DNA of 64,000 nucleotides from Schistosoma haematobium (Eukaryota; Platyhelminthes; Trematoda; Strigeidida; Schistosomatidae): positions 14,997,501 to 15,061,500 of the forward strand of contig NC_067201.1 in NCBI RefSeq assembly GCF_000699445.3. Reading direction: 5' to 3'. The notes under the pieces are model-generated. The model worked only from the letters and a program-made list of their open reading frames with translations. It did no database searches and was not told the DNA's origin. Of this stretch, positions 60,610-64,000 are shown piece after piece. The translations under genes and the position numbers were made by a program. Numbering within the stretch: the stretch's first letter is position 1; the number at the start of each line of letters is the position of its first letter.

Positions 60610-63600
60610 GACTATTAATAGTTCTCTGAAGTTACCCGTAATTTAACCTTCACTAGGATATAACACTATAATTTGGTAATCTGTGTTCAATTTTAACTTT
60701 TAAGATAAATATAAGTGAACAGAACTGATAGTATTTACAAGTCTATGACCTAATAGTAGTTTCATTAGTGACAATTCTGTCGTTGGTGAACAAGTTATTC
60801 AGAAGACAGTAAAGCTGATAGTGATTACGGACAATCTACTTATCAAGTCTAAATGGCATTTGATAATCAGAGTGAGCTTTAATTTACATATATTGGTTGT
60901 TTGAATCTTTACACTAATGTATGTTTAGGACTGCAATTGATCACTTTCTTTAAGTATGTGTGCATCTTGTGATTATTGCCTCTATACTGCCACTAAGTTT
61001 CAAGCATTTTTAGACAGGGATGGATGGCTAGCAGTGGAATTCAGGACGCGCGTTTTGTCTCATCTGGGAACCGTCGGGTGAATGTACCAGCATCGCAGAA
61101 TTGGCGTTCACTCCGAGACAACTCAGCTCTTTGATCCACGTGCATTCCAGATAGGACGAAACATGAGTCCTGAATTCCACTGCTAGACAATATCCATTTC
61201 AGAATAACCTGTGTGTGAAATAAGTTATGATATATATAACTCCAACTGAAGCCTTTCAAGGGTTAATGCTGGTTGCAAATCAGGATAGAGAAGGATTTGA
61301 AGCGAGGTTAGCAACCTCTTCCCGTAAAGAAGGCCTTACTAAATAAAATTCTAGCAAGGAAGAATCAGTTAAACTATATAAACTCTACCATGTGAACTCA
61401 AGGGTCATCATATACAAGAGTTATGATACCTTGTAATGAAAGCTGAGATTCTTTGGAATTCACAGAACCACGCCTCTTCTGAAAATCAGAGCAACATTTA
61501 ATATAGGTGCAAAGAATCTTCATATAGGGGAATGGAATGACCATTCAAGTAGACGCGGAAATGAGAAAATACACTCTGGCTCTTCTTGGAATAAGTGTAA
61601 CCTATTAGACACAAGCTAGAAAGAAAAGGTTACCATCGAGAGAGTTGATGTTGTACTCTGATCATGAAGAAGAAATTGCTTCGCACACACAACGACTTGC
61701 ACTGATAATGTTTAGAGAAGCACGAAAAGCATTTATATGATCCTTCAAAACAAAGAAAAAGGGAACCACAATGAATGTTATCCAGTGCTATGCACCCACC
61801 AGGGATAGCAATGAAGACGATAAAGATCAATTTAATGAGAGACTGCAGTCTATTGTAGAGAAGTGGCTATGAAAGGACTCGATTATCCTGATTTATTTAC
61901 TTATTTGTTTATCTGAACACATAAATATTGGTACAAGAGGGCATCAAATATATATGTACCACACAAATTAATTATATTTGTGTGAGAGCTGTGATACTGC
62001 CCAGGTGCCCAGACCGAAGCAGGTGGTTATCTTAGGGGGCCACATCCAGAGCCTTTGACCTAAAGGTCTGACCCGCAAGGCAATGCCATCCCGTGGAAGC
62101 CGGTGACCAACCATTGGTTCATACGCCATTTGTTCCTTCAGGATACTCGAGCCCATGTGCACTATCGGTTTGGGATCCGGTTAGAGCGACGGACATTCGC
62201 TTTTCGTCCTCTCGATTTCGTAAACAACAGTAATGCCACGAGAAGGCAGTGAGTAGGACTTCCCTGGCAGGGGCTGTATACGCGTGGTCGTGTGAGAGCA
62301 TTTCGAGAGCCATACCAGGGCATTTGGGGACAAGTGAAAACCTTGGGTAAAGTTGGATGATTTAGGGTTTGCAAATGATATAGCCCCTCTATTTCATACA
62401 CATTTACAAGTGAAAAACAAAATCCTGAAGTATAACGTAGTGAGAACCAACCCAATCACATTATGAAGGAGCTCTGGAAGAGGCGGAAAGTTTTATGCAA
62501 CTGGGTAGCATCGTCGATGAACAAGAAGGATCCGATGCAGGTGTGAAGGCAAGGATTGGCAAACTAACGACAGGATTCCTACTATCGAAGAATATATGGA
62601 ACTCAAAACAACTGTCAGCCAACATCAAAGTCAGAATCTTCAATATGAACGTCAAGAAAGTCCTATTGTACAGAAGTGAAAATTTAAGAACTACTATACC
62701 CATCATTAAAAACGTATGGATACTCATAAAGTTTTCCACACAAGATGTCTTATATCCGTTGGCCGGATACCATCGGCATCAATCTACTACGGCATAGAAC
62801 AAACCAGATGCCGGCTGAAGAGGAAATTACGAAGGACACTGGTAGTGGGTAGGATATTCGTTGAGGAAATCATCAGTGCATCACGAGCAAGCCCTAACTT
62901 GGAATCATCAAAGGCAAAAGGAATAGAGACAGACCAATCAACACATTGCGCCAGAAGCTGTAGGCAGATATCAAAATAAAAAAATAGCATCCGGCAACAA
63001 CTGGAAAGAATACAAGATCGAGTAGGTTGAATGTCCCTGACCGGCGGCTTGTGCCGCACGAGGAGTAACAGACGCATGTACGAAAGTAAGGTTATATGTA
63101 ACTTGGTAGGCATATTGTCCTAAATTTTTGTTTTAAGTAAGTGACGAATTTTAATTATCATTCGCAAACTTATTATAATAATACTTTATAATAAAGTACA
63201 GGTTTATGTATTAGCCAGAATTGGTGGTTGGAGATATACTATTCCAAAGACTGAAGTCTTGGGTCAATGACCCAGTAACAGTAATTTGTGGACTTGAGGT
63301 TGTAACCTATTTTGTCCTTTTGAAAAATAAACAATTCAGATGTTGAATTCTGAGGACATCTTTACAATTGAACAAGAAACACATCACGTACCTGTGGAAT
63401 GTTATCTCTTATATCCCATATCTGGACATCTTTATCGGAACAACATAGTAACGAAGATATTCCAGGTGAATAGTCGATATCCACAAGATTTGTTTCAGTA
63501 GGTATCTTTTTGCTGTCATTATTTGTTTGCATTGATGGTAAATGAAGTGAATGCAATTGAAATCCTCTAACTTCATATACCATATCATGATTATTATGAG

Positions 63601-63693
63601 TAACAAGAATATTGTCACTGTACTTTTGAGGTAAATGGCCCACAATATTTAACATATTGTGCTGAGGAAATGGTAACTTGTTGAGAAACAAAA
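54187..63693 (-). CDS. WD-repeat protein, WDR89-like, 3' part of gene (three exons; 5' end outside window)
   Basis: Complement of join(54187-54837, 57053-57397, 63392-63693); junctions are GT/AG and phase 0 between these exons, so 432 residues are continuous. The first exon enters in phase 2 and needs an upstream exon beyond 64000. Visible WD features: DKDVQIWDIRDN, then ISADGSLICCGTE, QLVYWDTRNLSSPLG, LHPDDIVDVKFDPT and EDGVICLYDMN. These match the middle blades of WDR89 (GTE, VFWDAR, HSDDVTQVRFHP, SDGLVNVFDI in human). The last exon starts MFNSESVASSCDWL like NSISSVSCIGW in human and then diverges, with an Asp/Asn-rich insert. Function in flukes is unknown; a propeller scaffold is the family expectation. 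The introns hold most of the mobile DNA at 55-63 kb. Confidence 0.75.
54990..55335 (+). mobile_element. Gamma element fragments, decayed
   Basis: TATCTTGCTGAAGCAGGTGACAACTAGCACGAAAAC corresponds to the gamma hammerhead region but CUGANGA and GAAAC are altered. Further on, GGTCACAGAGTAGTAATCAATTT and TTGTCTAGTCCGTAGTACTGATCG match the first part of the 56525-56760 element. Confidence 0.5.
56409..56430. repeat. (TA)n microsatellite
   Basis: Short TA tract at the left edge of the inverted flank. Confidence 0.85.
56525..56762 (+). mobile_element. Gamma SINE with intact hammerhead (WDR89-like intron)
   Basis: ATCACTGGGTGGTGATCAAT and GCTTGTCTAGTCCCTA start, short tandem GAATGCTATC, a head with GAGATCGAATCCGCC (B-box-like), then AGATTACAGGTACACC, hammerhead and TTCCTGTTGACTACCTCCAACC end. 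Confidence 0.7.
56682..56732 (+). ncRNA. Hammerhead ribozyme, gamma family
   Basis: CUGACGA (56692-56698), stem II GUGC/GCAC, GAAAC (56713-56717), stem III ACCCGGGU, GUC (56722-56724), stem I ACCUUG paired with CAGGGU (one U-G). All core bases are in place. Confidence 0.8.
57053..57397 (-). CDS. WDR89-like gene, middle exon
   Basis: Acceptor TATAAACAG at 57398-57400 side, donor GTGAGT at 57052. 115 residues with two blades; a basic KKKRRKYNSR loop sits between CCGTEVYR and the VYWDTR strand. Confidence 0.8.
57600..58589 (+). mobile_element. LTR retrotransposon internal remnant (gag-like)
   Basis: A TGGCGACGGGG at about 57622 looks like a primer-binding site. The frame 57785-58183 begins MAISSDQLQLLFERQQRF, a gag-like start, and is then broken; 58326-58565 is another frame. 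Most of pol is absent. It ends in a polypurine tract AAAAAGGGGAGG (58578-58589) directly before the LTR. Sits in the largest WDR89-like intron. Confidence 0.55.
58590..59101 (+). mobile_element. 3' LTR of Ty3/gypsy-like element
   Basis: Begins TGTTATA after the polypurine tract and ends TATAACA (7-bp terminal inverted repeat), 512 bp. Contains TATATAAACC (about 58876) and AATAAA (about 58900) in the expected order. Confidence 0.75.
59140..59720. repeat. GC-richer unclassified repeat
   Basis: Much richer in G+C than its surroundings, with CTTCTCGGCTGCCCACACTG and GGATATCCGTAGGACAAGGC. Short frames on both strands but no recognised domain. Probably part of a retroelement leader; not classified. 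Confidence 0.4.
60200..60535 (-). mobile_element. Second LTR, minus strand, diverged and partial
   Basis: Reverse complement matches 58705-59015: TTTTATTTTGACCTATAG, CAGCCACTTTTTGGC, ATAACATTT-inverse, TGGTATATAAACC and GTTCTGGACTCAACTGG. The outer ends are missing. Confidence 0.7.
60559..60603. repeat. (TA)n microsatellite
   Basis: About 44 bp of uninterrupted AT repeat next to the minus-strand LTR fragment. Confidence 0.95.
61020..61205. mobile_element. Inverted pair of alpha SINE fragments
   Basis: Minus member (61030-61130) has CACCCGACGGTTCCCAGATGAGACAAAAC with GUC intact; plus member (61131-61205) has ATAGGACGAAACATGAGTCC and the 3' part but lacks CUGANGA. Both share GGAATTCAGGAC / GTCCTGAATTCC arms. 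Confidence 0.65.
61255..61892 (+). mobile_element. LINE-A copy 4, 5' part
   Basis: 5' leader like 49600 (AACCTCTTCCCGTAAAGAAGG), endonuclease remnant with VIQCYAPTRDSNEDDKDQF at about 61771. Cut at 61892 by repeat W. Confidence 0.75.
61893..62345 (-). repeat. Repeat W, copy 4, with LINE-B-type 3' tail
   Basis: At 61893-61962 the minus strand ends with the same 70-bp tail as LINE-B (TTGTACCAATATTTATGTG plus TAAATAAAT), followed by W blocks to CATACCAGGGCATTTGGGG. Inserted in LINE-A copy 4, with loss of the middle of that element. Confidence 0.75.
62346..63085 (+). mobile_element. LINE-A copy 4, 3' part
   Basis: LDDLGFANDIAPL (catalytic FADD changed to FAND), LGSIVDEQEGSDAGVKARIG, WNSKQLSANIKVRIFNMNVK, and a 3' end GAGGAGTAACAGACGCATG. 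Frames broken; no coding capacity. Confidence 0.8.
63392..63693 (-). CDS. WDR89-like gene, upstream exon
   Basis: Acceptor AATCCTTACAG above 63693, donor GTACGT at 63391. About 100 residues: ILVTHNNHDMVYEVR, VDIDYSPG, LLCCSDKDVQIWDIRDNIPQ. Joins in phase 0 to the middle exon. Confidence 0.8.
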
Positions 63694-64000
63694 CTGTAAG
63701 GATTAAGAGTTAATAAAAACATTTGAGGTTAGTGATAAACTTCAGAATAGATATCTATACAATAGGATTTATTTTGATTCAATAAAGAACTGGGAAACTG
63801 TGACAAGAAAAACAAGTATTTACAAGAACATAACCGGATTTTTCCAAATCCTTACGAAAATTGAGGTGAACGTTTATCATGAATACGGTTAAAACAATCA
63901 TTCATAAATATGAAAGTCATACATTATTTCGACTGGATGAACTCCAGTTTGTATCATGGATTATGATTTAACGAATGATGCATAGCCTGAGGACTGTTTA
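63694..64000. other. Intron sequence upstream of the WDR89-like exon
   Basis: No further exon could be supported on the minus strand before the window edge. Confidence 0.5.

Noticed and set aside
1..64000. CRISPR arrays, operons and prokaryotic promoters
   Set aside because: None seen; exon-intron structure and repeats are eukaryotic, and repeated units are mobile elements or microsatellites.

Overview
The window looks like a piece of a blood-fluke (Schistosoma-type) nuclear genome. It is AT-rich and intron-rich, exons are small and far apart, and most of the sequence is old transposable elements. Many short tRNA-headed repeats carry hammerhead-ribozyme motifs, including the kind known from the schistosome Sm-alpha family. 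I could not fix the species; genus-level assignment rests on these repeats and on recognised families, not on a search.

Two host genes can be supported. On the + strand, positions 20777-44824 hold a complete fascin (actin-bundling protein) gene. It has seven coding exons whose phases join without a break into a 620-residue protein ending in a WEI tail like the WEY of animal fascins. On the - strand, 63693 down to 54187 holds the last three recognisable coding exons of a WD-repeat gene that best resembles WDR89; its 5' end lies beyond the right edge. The two genes are convergent, separated by about 9.4 kb filled with retrotransposon debris.

Layout: 190-3590 is a nearly full-length but broken LINE (family A, minus strand), split by a 176-bp foldback element with a 13-bp target duplication. 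3590-20400 is gene-free, with scattered SINEs, an LTR, foldbacks and microsatellites. 20400-44830 is fascin, its introns loaded with alpha- and beta-type hammerhead SINEs (often as inverted pairs), LINE-B debris and repeat W. 44830-54190 is intergenic with two more LINE-A copies (one internally inverted), repeat R and repeat W. 54190-63693 is the WDR89-like gene; its introns hold a gamma-type hammerhead element between inverted flanks, a Ty3/gypsy-like LTR remnant, a second LTR in opposite orientation, and another LINE-A copy interrupted by repeat W. 63694-64000 shows no exon.

The most unusual content is RNA-based: at least four separate repeat families (alpha, beta, gamma and the foldback family) carry the hammerhead core (CUGANGA, GAAA, GUC). 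The foldback family shows an odd minimal form, with almost no stem III and an extra A before stem II.
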